From Thermoplasmatota archaeon (GTDB lineage: Archaea > Thermoplasmatota > E2 > DHVEG-1), in NCBI GenBank assembly GCA_018334795.1, contig JAGXLH010000016.1, positions 1 through 23,567 of the forward strand: a DNA stretch of 23,567 bases. The letters run 5' to 3'. Made by a program: the position numbers and the translations under genes. This document shows positions 1 through 8,009 of this stretch, piece by piece. Within the stretch, counting starts at the first letter, position 1. Each line of letters begins with the position of its first letter. The notes under the pieces are model-generated. The model had not been told where the DNA came from and did no database searches. It was given only the letters and a program-made list of their open reading frames with translations.

Positions 1-317
1 TTTGCGGTGTTTCCAATATCATTTCGTTTTCCATCAAGAATGACCACAATATCATCAGGAATTGCATTGATTGTTTCTCGAAGTATTCGGTCTCCTTCTT
101 TTCCGAGAGATTCATAGAATGCAAGATTTGGTTTGTATGCACACACCACATCTTTTGTTTCATGTATAATCGAGGTAGTGAATTCTACGTAGGGATCATC
201 ACTTGTTTCAAAAAGAAATGAAGGAATCTTATCTTTATCTACATCTAAACCAACGCAAACGAGGCTGTTGTTTTTATGAATGATATTTGTTAATTTTTTT
301 GTGAAAGCAGTCAACAT
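1..317 (-). CDS. pyrF: Orotidine 5'-phosphate decarboxylase, type 2 (partial, N-terminal part)
   Basis: This reading frame is open to the left edge and gives 105 residues. The enzyme decarboxylates OMP to UMP, the last step of de novo pyrimidine synthesis, in the cytoplasm. Visible motifs are VCVGLDVD at residues 20-27, AYKPNLAFYE at 60-69 and LDGKRNDIGNT at 94-104. These are the signatures of the type 2 subfamily, with the catalytic Lys97 and Asp100 in the DxKRxDIGNT block; the more common archaeal type 1 enzyme has a different DxKxxDIP-like block. The ATG at 317 is preceded very closely by GGTGA, so a start at the adjacent TTG or the GTG six bases upstream cannot be excluded. The gene lies downstream of the PKD-like gene on the same strand, about 130 bases away, and probably has its own promoter. 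The C-terminal half is outside the window. Confidence 0.85.
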   Translation of the reverse strand, partial: MLTAFTKKLTNIIHKNNSLVCVGLDVDKDKIPSFLFETSDDPYVEFTTSIIHETKDVVCAYKPNLAFYESLGKEGDRILRETINAIPDDIVVILDGKRNDIGNTA

Positions 318-399
318 TCTCACCGTTATGATGAATAGTAAAGATGTACTAAAACTTGTATGCAATAATGAGGAATAATTGAATTTAACCTTGTTTCGC

Positions 400-424
400 T
401 TAGAAAGAAAAAAAGAGAGAAAAG
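400..424 (-). terminator. Pyrimidine-rich tract, probable terminator of the PKD-like gene
   Basis: On the minus strand the stretch just after the stop of the PKD-like gene is almost entirely T and C, with a run of seven T. Archaeal RNA polymerase terminates at such oligo-T tracts without needing a hairpin. Inference from composition and position only. Confidence 0.35.
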
Positions 425-445
425 ATTGAGGCGTTAACTTGTTAT

Positions 446-931
446 TTAGGTAAAAAAGATTGGATTAACTCGTATGGGAAACCGATTGATTAAATGAGTT
501 ATGAGTTGGAAAAACAAGAAATTGTTTGGTGAAATGGCATCTTCTTTGATTTTTAAGTCCGTTAGATTGGTTTCAAATGTTGCCCATTCGCTTTCATGTC
601 CGTATGTATCCTTTGCTTTGACTCGTAGCACGAATGGATTTGTAGTTTGATAAAATGTCCACCAGCAATGACAAAATTTGACGATCTCTTCGGATTCATA
701 AGGTCCAAGTTCAATACAAGCAACATCATCTGAACATCTCACAGAGTAAAAAATGTCATCATCTTGTGGATCTTTGCTTTGTATGATATATTCACACATT
801 TCACCACATTTTGACTCACAAGGTCCTTCAATCACCGGTATACTAGGGCTTTGATCATCAGTTGCGTTTACTGGCAAAAGTGGTATTGACAACAGCATCA
901 CAAAAAATAGTGCTATTATTTTTGATTTCAT
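446..931 (-). CDS. Secreted cysteine-rich PKD-like domain protein
   Basis: The 161-residue product starts with a Sec-type signal peptide (MKSK, hydrophobic core 5-21, cleavage probably after VNA at 23), so it is exported. Residues 29-122 follow the plan of archaeal PKD/Ig-like surface modules: a P-x-x-P-x-x-x-GP opening, a DPQDDDIFY block at 54-62, a GPY turn at 76-78, an H-W pair near 88-90, then a V-K-A-K-D-x-Y-G-x-E-S-x-W strand. The acidic WGDG-like turn usual in such modules is missing, and the domain holds seven cysteines (38, 42, 46, 66, 72, 87, 89). The tail after residue 133 is a short hydrophobic stretch with an LINRFP motif, as seen at the C-terminus of related archaeal secreted proteins. 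The start is supported by GGGAGTGG about 11 bases upstream. No enzymatic motif is seen; it is probably a cell-surface or secreted structural protein. Confidence 0.7.
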   Translation of the reverse strand: MKSKIIALFFVMLLSIPLLPVNATDDQSPSIPVIEGPCESKCGEMCEYIIQSKDPQDDDIFYSVRCSDDVACIELGPYESEEIVKFCHCWWTFYQTTNPFVLRVKAKDTYGHESEWATFETNLTDLKIKEDAISPNNFLFFQLITHLINRFPIRVNPIFFT

Positions 932-948
932 TTTTTCTTTCCACTCCC

Positions 949-970
949 ATCTGCCTAATTTTAAGCAGAT
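949..970 (-). promoter_or_regulatory. Inverted repeat in the leader of the PKD-like gene
   Basis: ATCTGC at 949-954 and GCAGAT at 965-970 form a perfect 6-bp inverted repeat with a 10-base loop. In the minus-strand transcript the hairpin would sit directly before the GGGAGTGG ribosome-binding sequence. It could be an operator or a leader stem affecting translation; nothing further is visible. Confidence 0.3.
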
Positions 971-1169
971 TTACTTTCAAAAAAAATAATAAATATTTTT
1001 TAATAAAGATTTCTCTTATTTATTAAAACAATCGTTTAAATTAATGCAATTTTTTTGTTTATAAAAATATATCTAAATAGATGAAATCTTGCAAGAATTG
1101 CCCAAATGATACCAAATATGACCCAATCGTAGAAATCTAGGCAAATATAAGCCGCTTCATCTCGGCAGA

Positions 1170-1177
1170 CTTATAAT
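1170..1177 (+). promoter_or_regulatory. TATA box of the GT28-like gene
   Basis: CTTATAAT is centred about 30 bases before the ATG at 1204, the distance expected for a leaderless archaeal transcript. There is no Shine-Dalgarno before this ATG, which fits leaderless initiation. The preceding TCGGCAGAC recurs before the TATA box of the gene at 9143. Confidence 0.5.
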
Positions 1178-1203
1178 CAAAGAAAAAATACAGATGAAAC
1201 ATT

Positions 1204-2271
1204 ATGGATATTATTTACAGTCTCTGCTCATGGGGATTAGGTCATGCCACCCGATCGCTTCCCATCATTAGAAAACTCATCAAAGAAGACCATAATCTTA
1301 CTATTATTTCAAGTGACCGATCCCTTCAACTCCTACAAAAAGAACTCGGAGACAAAGTAAAATACATTGACGTTCCTGATTATCCAATTCTTATTTCAGA
1401 AAACACGCGTCAATTCATTGCCAAAAGCATGATCTATTGGCCAGTGTTCATCAAACGAATGGAAGAAGGATTACAGCAACTTCAAAGAATTCTTAAAAAC
1501 ACACCATGCGACCGAATCATTTCTGATGGCCGATACGATATGTACAGTAAACGTATCCCCTCGTTTTTTATTTCTCATCAAATGCGCATCATGAATCCAC
1601 TGCGTTTTCAATTATTTGAACGAGGAAGCGAAACATTTAACACCTTTTTTTTCAAACGATTCCAAGAAATCATCATCCCTGATTTCAAAGAAAACAATTT
1701 ATCAGGAGACTTATCACACAACCTTAAAAAAATCGATGAAGATAAATTGCATTATGTTGGAATCCTTTCTGATTTCTCCCGGCTTGACTTAGAAAAGGAC
1801 ATAGATTATTTCATTTCCCTTTCAGGTCCAGAACCGCAACGAAGCATACTTGAAAAAAGAATCATCAGTCAAATCCAAGATCTTTCTGGTTCGGTAGTGG
1901 TTAGCCTAGGAAAAACTGAAGAAACAGAACTTCCCACCAAAAAAGATATACAAACATATTCATATTTACCAAAAGAAAAACGAGAGGAACTCTTGAATCG
2001 ATCAAAACTAGTTATTTCACGAAGTGGGTATTCCACCATCATGGATCTAGCAACCATTGGCACCAAAGCATTAATGATACCCACCCCAGGTCAAATTGAA
2101 CAAGAATATCTTGCCCAACACTTGAAAAAAACAAACACCTGCCATACCACCACTCAAGATAAACTCAATCTGAAAAAAGATGTCAAAACCACCCAAAAAA
2201 CAAAAGGATTTCAGAAAACAGGAAACGTTGAAAAAACCGTTGAAAACGTTCTTAACCTTATAATAACCTAA
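1204..2271 (+). CDS. MurG/GT28-like glycosyltransferase
   Basis: A 355-residue soluble two-Rossmann-domain (GT-B) glycosyltransferase. The N-terminal domain opens with a beta strand and the glycine-rich loop GLGHATRS at 11-18, the signature of UDP-GlcNAc transferase-like proteins (MurG, PF13528-type). The C-terminal domain has a VVVSLGKTEE strand-loop near 230-240 and a donor-binding block near 273-300 (SRSGYSTIMDLATIG, then IPTPGQIEQEYLA), where the conserved G-x-G-Q-x-E-Q pattern contacts the nucleotide sugar. The fold and motifs indicate transfer of a sugar from an NDP donor to a lipid or glycan acceptor on the cytoplasmic face. The exact donor and acceptor cannot be read. It lies 72 bases before a plus-strand run of a GT-C-like membrane protein, a GT4 enzyme and a toroid protein, so a surface glycan or glycolipid pathway is plausible. 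Confidence 0.8.
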   Translation: MDIIYSLCSWGLGHATRSLPIIRKLIKEDHNLTIISSDRSLQLLQKELGDKVKYIDVPDYPILISENTRQFIAKSMIYWPVFIKRMEEGLQQLQRILKNTPCDRIISDGRYDMYSKRIPSFFISHQMRIMNPLRFQLFERGSETFNTFFFKRFQEIIIPDFKENNLSGDLSHNLKKIDEDKLHYVGILSDFSRLDLEKDIDYFISLSGPEPQRSILEKRIISQIQDLSGSVVVSLGKTEETELPTKKDIQTYSYLPKEKREELLNRSKLVISRSGYSTIMDLATIGTKALMIPTPGQIEQEYLAQHLKKTNTCHTTTQDKLNLKKDVKTTQKTKGFQKTGNVEKTVENVLNLIIT

Positions 2272-2284
2272 TAAACCAGAATCA

Positions 2285-2292
2285 TTTTAAAT
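2285..2292 (+). promoter_or_regulatory. TATA box of the GT-C / GT4 / toroid operon
   Basis: TTTAAATA, a consensus-like archaeal TATA element, ends 52 bases before the ATG at 2344. It predicts a transcript start near 2315 and a leader of about 30 bases. No promoter is visible in the short gaps further down the run, suggesting one transcript to 7672. Confidence 0.5.
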
Positions 2293-2343
2293 ACCTCACC
2301 TTATTATCCTCCGGTAAATATTACTCTTTATTTATGTGAGAGG

Positions 2344-4158
2344 ATGAGGCAAACAGACAATATATCAGTATTCAAAAAACATCATTGGATTCTTCCATTA
2401 CTAATCGTGACAGCGGTAGCTATCCTCCTGCGATTACTTCCCGGATTATTAAATGCAGCTTGGGGAAACGACTTTGGTATTTATTATGGATTAACCAATT
2501 CATTCGTTGAAACAAAAACACTCATCAACCCTTATAACGGATGGGGATCATCATATCAATACTTTCCCGTTCTTTATGCAATCACCGGATTTGCTCACTT
2601 CATCACCGGCATCGATACCATCCAATTATTACCAAAAATAGCTCCAATCTTCGGCGGATTAACCATTGCCATCTTATACTTTATAGTATATGAATTATTC
2701 AAAAAAAGAAACATTGCATTAATTTCAGCAGCATTACTCTCAACAGCAACATTTCATGTGTATCAAACAAGTCATGCTGCTCCACTCACTATTGGACATT
2801 TTTTCATGATGATTTCAATCTTCTTTTTCATCAAATTCATCAAAAAATCAACCTACATCATTCCTCTCTTAATCTCAACTGCATTACTTATCATGTCACA
2901 TCACTTCACCATGTATTTCTATATAATCAGCATCACCAGCATGCTCTTTATATATACATATCATCACAGCAAACTTTGGAAAAAATCATATTACCTTTTA
3001 TCTTACGTTTTACTTTCATCAACTGTGGCATTCATGTACTGGGTGCTGGTCGCAACACCCGTATACGATAGTTTCATGAATGGAAAACTACTTGTTTCCT
3101 CACCTGGAGTTATGCTTCTTTATTACATAGCCACCATTCTTGGCTTTCTCTTCTGCATGCATAGAAAAAAAATCGGAACCATACTTTCACTTATCCCATT
3201 GAGTAATTATGAATTCTCAATTTCAAAAAAAGTAATCATTGCTTTTAGCGCAATTCTCATCGCTTCTTTAATTGCGATTAAAACTGGCATTCCAGGCGTT
3301 CACATTGCATTAACCCCTCTTGCTGTAGCATATTCTATTCCAATGATTCTTCTCGCTAGTTTTTCATTAGCAGGATTTTCATTACTCAAACAAGAATATA
3401 ATGGATATCTTGTCTATGGATGGAGCATCGCACTAATTGGGTCCTTTTTATTTTCTATTTCATCAGCTCAATTATTACCTGACCGACATCTAGAATACCT
3501 CATTATTCCTCTTTGCATTCCTGCGGCATTAAGCATTCATCATCTCATTCAAAGCCACACTATAACCAATGTAACCAATCTGTTAACTCCACACAAATTC
3601 ATTCATCCACCTCATTCGCTCAAATCACATGCACGAACCATTGCAATCCCAGTTATCGTTGGATCACTGATAATTGCCAATACGATGGCAGCATATCCAA
3701 CCATTGATGCTCTTGATTCTCTCGATGAACGGGTATCAGACCCATGCATATCCGGCTTAGACTGGATGGATGGAAACGTAAGCAATACTAGTGTTATCGC
3801 TTCAGACCACCGCTTGTCAATGCTTTGCTGGGCAAATGGATATAATATCACGTACGGTGAAACAAATACCACATGGTATGCAAAGAATATTAGCAGTTGT
3901 TGTTCTCAACTCAAACAATTAAATATTACGCATATCCTTATTGATGACATCATGAGAGAAAAAGTGGTAAACGTTGACGTTGGAAGATATTTTCATATGA
4001 CAAATGAATCTTATGATAAATTTAAAAAGAATCCATTCACGCTTGTATATCGGAATACTACATTAAATGAAGATTTCGAAGAAGTCCACTGGATTGAAAT
4101 GTATGAAATAAATTATTCACAACTACCAACTCATTCTGAAAAACACCAAAGAGACTGA
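2344..4158 (+). CDS. Polytopic membrane protein, GT-C-type glycosyltransferase-like
   Basis: The 604-residue product has about 12 hydrophobic helices between residues 14 and 450, followed by a soluble, presumably extracytoplasmic domain at about 455-604 rich in N-x-S/T sites. After the first helix comes R30 and then GNDFGIYYGL at 41-50; an acidic residue (D43) in this first outer loop is typical of GT-C enzymes (GT39/GT83, dolichyl-phosphate-sugar users), where it acts in catalysis. This suggests transfer of a sugar from a polyprenyl-phosphate donor on the outer face. It begins a compact run with the next two genes (16- and 6-base gaps). The assignment rests on topology and the first-loop motif; a transporter or polymerase of the same shape is possible. 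Confidence 0.6.
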   Translation: MRQTDNISVFKKHHWILPLLIVTAVAILLRLLPGLLNAAWGNDFGIYYGLTNSFVETKTLINPYNGWGSSYQYFPVLYAITGFAHFITGIDTIQLLPKIAPIFGGLTIAILYFIVYELFKKRNIALISAALLSTATFHVYQTSHAAPLTIGHFFMMISIFFFIKFIKKSTYIIPLLISTALLIMSHHFTMYFYIISITSMLFIYTYHHSKLWKKSYYLLSYVLLSSTVAFMYWVLVATPVYDSFMNGKLLVSSPGVMLLYYIATILGFLFCMHRKKIGTILSLIPLSNYEFSISKKVIIAFSAILIASLIAIKTGIPGVHIALTPLAVAYSIPMILLASFSLAGFSLLKQEYNGYLVYGWSIALIGSFLFSISSAQLLPDRHLEYLIIPLCIPAALSIHHLIQSHTITNVTNLLTPHKFIHPPHSLKSHARTIAIPVIVGSLIIANTMAAYPTIDALDSLDERVSDPCISGLDWMDGNVSNTSVIASDHRLSMLCWANGYNITYGETNTTWYAKNISSCCSQLKQLNITHILIDDIMREKVVNVDVGRYFHMTNESYDKFKKNPFTLVYRNTTLNEDFEEVHWIEMYEINYSQLPTHSEKHQRD

Positions 4159-4174
4159 AACGGGGTTTGTGTGA

Positions 4175-5143
4175 ATGAAGGTTAATTTTATCGTTGAAGA
4201 CAGTGGTGCATTCAAATACCTTGGATGTGCAACTGCTGCAAAAAACTTATACAATAATCTTTCAGAAAAAATCGATATCTCTTATAATGATCCCTCTCTT
4301 GATTTTGATGTCGCTCATTTTCACACTTTTGGCCCTCGATCACTTTGGTATTTACATCGATTCAAAGGAAAAAAAGTAATCACAGCTCATTCAACACCAA
4401 ATTTAAACCATGGAAATCTTGCCTTCCCTGGTTTAATCAACTGGTTATATCGTCCCATTTACAATCGATTCGATCATATCATTTCTGTTTCTAAAAAATG
4501 TAAAAAAGAACTGATAAATATGGGTTGTAAACCCGAGGTTACCACAATTTACAATGGCATTGATACCTCTATTTTTCATCCGGATGAACAGAAACGAAAA
4601 AGATTTCGAAATAAACTGAATTTAACTAATGAAGACACGTTAGTGTTAACCGTTGCCCAACGCACACCTCGAAAAGGAATTTATGATTTCTTAAAAACCG
4701 CAGAACAATTTCCAGATTATCATTTCCTGTGGATCGGAGGATTTCCATATTCGTTTTTTTCAAAGGATTACCGAAAAATAAAACAAGCATTAAAACAAAA
4801 ACCAAAGAATACCACGTTTCCGGGTTTTGTCGAAGATATCTTTGAAGTATATTCTGCTGCCGATCTTTTTCTTATGCCATCTTTTGCTGAAGGTCATTCA
4901 ATCGTCATGTTAGAAGCACTTTCCATGAATCTACCGATGATTGCTCGAGACACAGAAGAATTCAAAGAAGCATTCAATGGCACTCTACAATATTTTTCCC
5001 AAGTTGAAGATTTAAATAAAGACATGTTCTCTGAATCAAAACGAGAGAAATTTAAAGAAAAAGCAAAAGAAGTATCCAAATATCATATCGATTATGTAGC
5101 TGATCAACACACAAAATTATATGAAAAATTATGTGATGCGTAA
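4175..5143 (+). CDS. GT4-family glycosyltransferase
   Basis: A 322-residue GT-B enzyme of the glycosyl transferase group 1 family. The acceptor domain contains the VAHFHTFGP strand near 65-73 and the ISVSKKCKKELINMG and IYNGID blocks that link the two domains. The donor domain has TVAQRTPRKGIYDFL near 163-177 and the canonical E-x7-E donor motif, with E239 and E247 in AEGHSIVMLEAL. Such enzymes use NDP-sugars with retention of configuration. At 322 residues it is a compact member. It begins 16 bases after the GT-C-like gene, with a GGGG element upstream, and is followed after 6 bases by the toroid gene, so all three are probably cotranscribed. The acceptor is unknown; surface polysaccharide or glycolipid is the likely role from context. 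Confidence 0.85.
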   Translation: MKVNFIVEDSGAFKYLGCATAAKNLYNNLSEKIDISYNDPSLDFDVAHFHTFGPRSLWYLHRFKGKKVITAHSTPNLNHGNLAFPGLINWLYRPIYNRFDHIISVSKKCKKELINMGCKPEVTTIYNGIDTSIFHPDEQKRKRFRNKLNLTNEDTLVLTVAQRTPRKGIYDFLKTAEQFPDYHFLWIGGFPYSFFSKDYRKIKQALKQKPKNTTFPGFVEDIFEVYSAADLFLMPSFAEGHSIVMLEALSMNLPMIARDTEEFKEAFNGTLQYFSQVEDLNKDMFSESKREKFKEKAKEVSKYHIDYVADQHTKLYEKLCDA

Positions 5144-5149
5144 TCTGAT

Positions 5150-7672
5150 TTGATTCCAATGACCATCACTGAAACCATTGATTCTTCATTCACCCATTCT
5201 AACAATACCTATACTGTAACAGATAAAAAAGAAGATTATCTGTTAAAAACAATTCGTATTCCAAAAAAAGAAGCATTTTCCTATGCATTCCTCGGAGGAA
5301 TGTGGTATAGTAAAAACAAGTTTAAATTATCCTTTGATGACATTTCCCTACCTTATCCATTTACCACCTATTACACCATAAAGATTCTTGATAAAACTAT
5401 TCATGACAAACACTGCCGATCTGCAATTTATGTGAAAATGCCGGTTTGTATCATTCAACTGGAAAAAACGTGTTATCTCATTGAATTTGACCCGGTGATC
5501 AAACTGAACAATCAAGATGTTTTTCCATTCATCCATCTTATAGAAAAAACCGACTCATACGAAGTTAGTTTCTATTTAAGCACCACCTATACAATCAAAC
5601 AAAAAAAATCCGCCTGGCTTGGACGAGGAAAAAAAACAACCGCTAATCATGACATTAAACCAGATGATTCATTCACATTCAATACAACAATCACCGAATA
5701 TGATTCATGGGAACAAGCCATTCTTTCACAAGCAAAAAAGAATCTAAAAACAAAACACCATGATTCGTTAACCAACAACCCTAAAAAAGTTTTTACAAAT
5801 GCAAAAAATGCATTATGGCGATCTTATGATCATAAACGAGGTACATTCATCCAATTACCCTGGAGAAAATCACCAGGTTTTACCTTTGGAAATTCAAGTT
5901 ATTCCTTACTCTCCTATGAAGCCATCCGTTTAGATTATTTTTCCAAATGGTATCAGGATACAAAAGATGAGGACCTTAACAACTGGACGAATAAATTACA
6001 TGATTTATTCCTCAATCCAGCACTGCATACCATTCCAAAAAAACAAGGAAAAGGAATTATTTGGTATAACATGACCACACTTACCCAAAAGGGTCTTGCT
6101 GGTTATTTTTACATGGACACGGGTTACTCAGGTTACCCTGGAGGCCAGGCAACTATTGATTTTCATTTGCTTAATTACCTTTTAAGAAAACCAAATGAAG
6201 AAATGAAACAATTGGTGAACCGATCACTGCAGTACATATTGTCAACACAACAAGATGAAGGGTCTTGGCCGATGGCTATTAAGCAAGAAGGAATCCTAAA
6301 ATTTCGACCTGAAAAACTGCAAAACGTGACAAGTTACGGAGGAACAGCTGAATCAGTTCGAGCTTTACTTAAGGGATACACTTGTTTTAATGATGAATCC
6401 ATGAAAGATGCTGCATTAAAAGGTTTACAATTTCTTCAAGATAATAACCCTATCTGTTACAATGGTCTTAGAGACATTGGTATCTGTGAACCTGAAGCAT
6501 TTTCTGCAGTTTCAATCATTAACGCTTTCTTAGATGCTTATGAACAGACAAATGAAGAAACACAGTTATCGATGGCAAAAACATATGCAACGTATACGCT
6601 CCCATGGATTTATCAATGGAATTCATCAAACTTAGCATTTTTTTATAATTTCCATCCAATTTCTTATTCAATCACGCCTCGTCTTTCCCCTTATGAAACC
6701 GCATGGGTCATTTCAACATATCATCGACTTAATCAACATTTAAAGAAAGATTTTTGGAATCAGTTAAACAAGGAATTATTTAATCATGTCACCTCGTGGA
6801 TTTCAGAAACAGGAGGATTATCTGAAGGAATATTTCCTACAGGTCTCACTGGATTTCATCGATTACCGATGGAACAAACATTTGCAACTGTGGAACTGAT
6901 GAACAGTGCCCAAACACTATGTACTAATCCTATAACGCCAAATAAAAAAAATGAAAAACAATCAAAAAGTAAGTCAGTCCAACTCAAAAAAAAGGGTAAA
7001 ACATTACTAGTTTTAAAAGAAAACAACCCATTGTTTACAGTTGATGCATCACAAGCAAAAATAACTAGTATCAATACTGCATCATTATCAGATATTGGAA
7101 TTTCATTTTCATTTTATGGGAGTAACACAAAACGGTTAAAACGAAAAATTAAACAACGCTTGAGAGGGAACATTGGAAAATTTGTCATCGGAGCTGGTGA
7201 TGCAAGATATGCAATAACTGGAGTGAAAGGCCCTGAACTATCTGAAGATATTCATCTAGATTTATTCAAAAATCAAATTATTTCATCAGAATTAGTTATT
7301 CAATCGGATAACACTGCTCAAATCAACTGTAGATCATCAGTCCATATACTTACCATCAATCTTTCATGTTCAATTGTTCAACAGTCAGTGATTGTTGACA
7401 TGAACATTACTATTAAAGTAAACGATCATGATCTCCCAACAGATCAGCAAATATTATTTCCCGTAATCGGAGCTAAACCGTTAAAAACTTTGAAAAATTC
7501 CATTTATTTCAAAGGATTTAGTCTTACAGGAGATATTTCAACACTAGTTCAAACGGATTCGTTTACGGCCATAAATCAAACACTAGCATCAAATTGGACC
7601 CATGCAGGAATATGTAAAAAAACATATACCATAACGATTCCATTACCGAAAAAACAGGAAAAAATAACGTAA
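5150..7672 (+). CDS. Unrecognised protein with alpha/alpha-toroid core between two beta-rich regions
   Basis: No family was recognised. In the 840-residue product, residues 1 to about 200 look beta-rich, with alternating hydrophobic strands. Residues from about 215 to 605 contain repeated paired helices with features of (alpha/alpha)6 toroids: YSGYPGGQATIDF, TQQDEGSWPMAIKQ near 370, SYGGTAESVRALLKGY near 395-410, and a later SPYETAWVIS block. This resembles terpene-cyclase-fold, uronyl-epimerase and polysaccharide-lyase toroids. A lysine-rich linker follows at about 615-640, then a second beta-rich region to the end. There is no signal peptide or membrane helix. The start could be TTG at 5150 or ATG at 5159; neither has a clear Shine-Dalgarno. 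Its place 6 bases after a GT4 gene suggests glycan modification (for example epimerase or lyase), which is inference only. Confidence 0.75.
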   Translation: MIPMTITETIDSSFTHSNNTYTVTDKKEDYLLKTIRIPKKEAFSYAFLGGMWYSKNKFKLSFDDISLPYPFTTYYTIKILDKTIHDKHCRSAIYVKMPVCIIQLEKTCYLIEFDPVIKLNNQDVFPFIHLIEKTDSYEVSFYLSTTYTIKQKKSAWLGRGKKTTANHDIKPDDSFTFNTTITEYDSWEQAILSQAKKNLKTKHHDSLTNNPKKVFTNAKNALWRSYDHKRGTFIQLPWRKSPGFTFGNSSYSLLSYEAIRLDYFSKWYQDTKDEDLNNWTNKLHDLFLNPALHTIPKKQGKGIIWYNMTTLTQKGLAGYFYMDTGYSGYPGGQATIDFHLLNYLLRKPNEEMKQLVNRSLQYILSTQQDEGSWPMAIKQEGILKFRPEKLQNVTSYGGTAESVRALLKGYTCFNDESMKDAALKGLQFLQDNNPICYNGLRDIGICEPEAFSAVSIINAFLDAYEQTNEETQLSMAKTYATYTLPWIYQWNSSNLAFFYNFHPISYSITPRLSPYETAWVISTYHRLNQHLKKDFWNQLNKELFNHVTSWISETGGLSEGIFPTGLTGFHRLPMEQTFATVELMNSAQTLCTNPITPNKKNEKQSKSKSVQLKKKGKTLLVLKENNPLFTVDASQAKITSINTASLSDIGISFSFYGSNTKRLKRKIKQRLRGNIGKFVIGAGDARYAITGVKGPELSEDIHLDLFKNQIISSELVIQSDNTAQINCRSSVHILTINLSCSIVQQSVIVDMNITIKVNDHDLPTDQQILFPVIGAKPLKTLKNSIYFKGFSLTGDISTLVQTDSFTAINQTLASNWTHAGICKKTYTITIPLPKKQEKIT

Positions 7673-8009
7673 ATATCATCATCAATTTCTCCATAATAAT
7701 CAATAAATTGGAAATATATTCTTCTAAAAATTAAACTATTGAGGCTGACCAATAACCAATGATTCGGAAAATCAGATCGCTTAAAACAAATTCTCTGCAT
7801 AGAATTCATAGAGTTTCATCCAGAAAAATGCTTTTCTACGTACCTGTTTTTCTTGCTATTTAATTGTTAGTCAGCCTCTATTAAAATATTTTTCAAATCG
7901 ATCAGGTCAACCAGTACAAAAAAACCAATATTGTGTAAAAAGTTGTGTAAGTAAACTTAATCCATGATTAAACCATAAGAAACATAAATCAGGCTAATAT
8001 TTCCACCTT
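7673..8009. other. Intergenic region holding a MITE-like element
   Basis: This 337-base gap is AT-rich. It holds the 138-bp inverted-repeat element described separately and, in its last 70 bases, AT-rich sequence that must contain the promoter of the flippase-like gene (a CATAAAT element near 7984). A minus-strand frame crossing from the toroid gene into the gap has no ribosome-binding site and no recognisable motif, so I did not call a gene. Confidence 0.5.
7741..7878. mobile_element. 138-bp MITE-like element with terminal inverted repeats
   Basis: GAGGCTGAC at 7741-7749 and GTCAGCCTC at 7870-7878 form a perfect 9-bp terminal inverted repeat. The similarity continues inward imperfectly (CAATAAC against TAACAAT read from the other end). 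The element is flanked on both sides by TATT (7737-7740 and 7879-7882), the pattern of a target-site duplication. The interior has no coding frame for a transposase. This is the architecture of a non-autonomous miniature inverted-repeat transposable element or an internally deleted insertion sequence. No copy of the ends was seen elsewhere in the window, and I cannot assign an IS family. Confidence 0.55.

Noticed and set aside
1087..1096. TCTTGCAAGA palindrome upstream of the GT28-like gene
   Set aside because: A 10-bp palindrome in AT-rich intergenic DNA about 80 bases from the TATA box; too short and too far to support an operator call on its own.
7576..7809. Minus-strand frame of 77 codons running from the toroid gene into the intergenic gap
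   Set aside because: Half of it lies antisense to the toroid gene and half in the MITE-like element; no ribosome-binding site, no recognisable motif.
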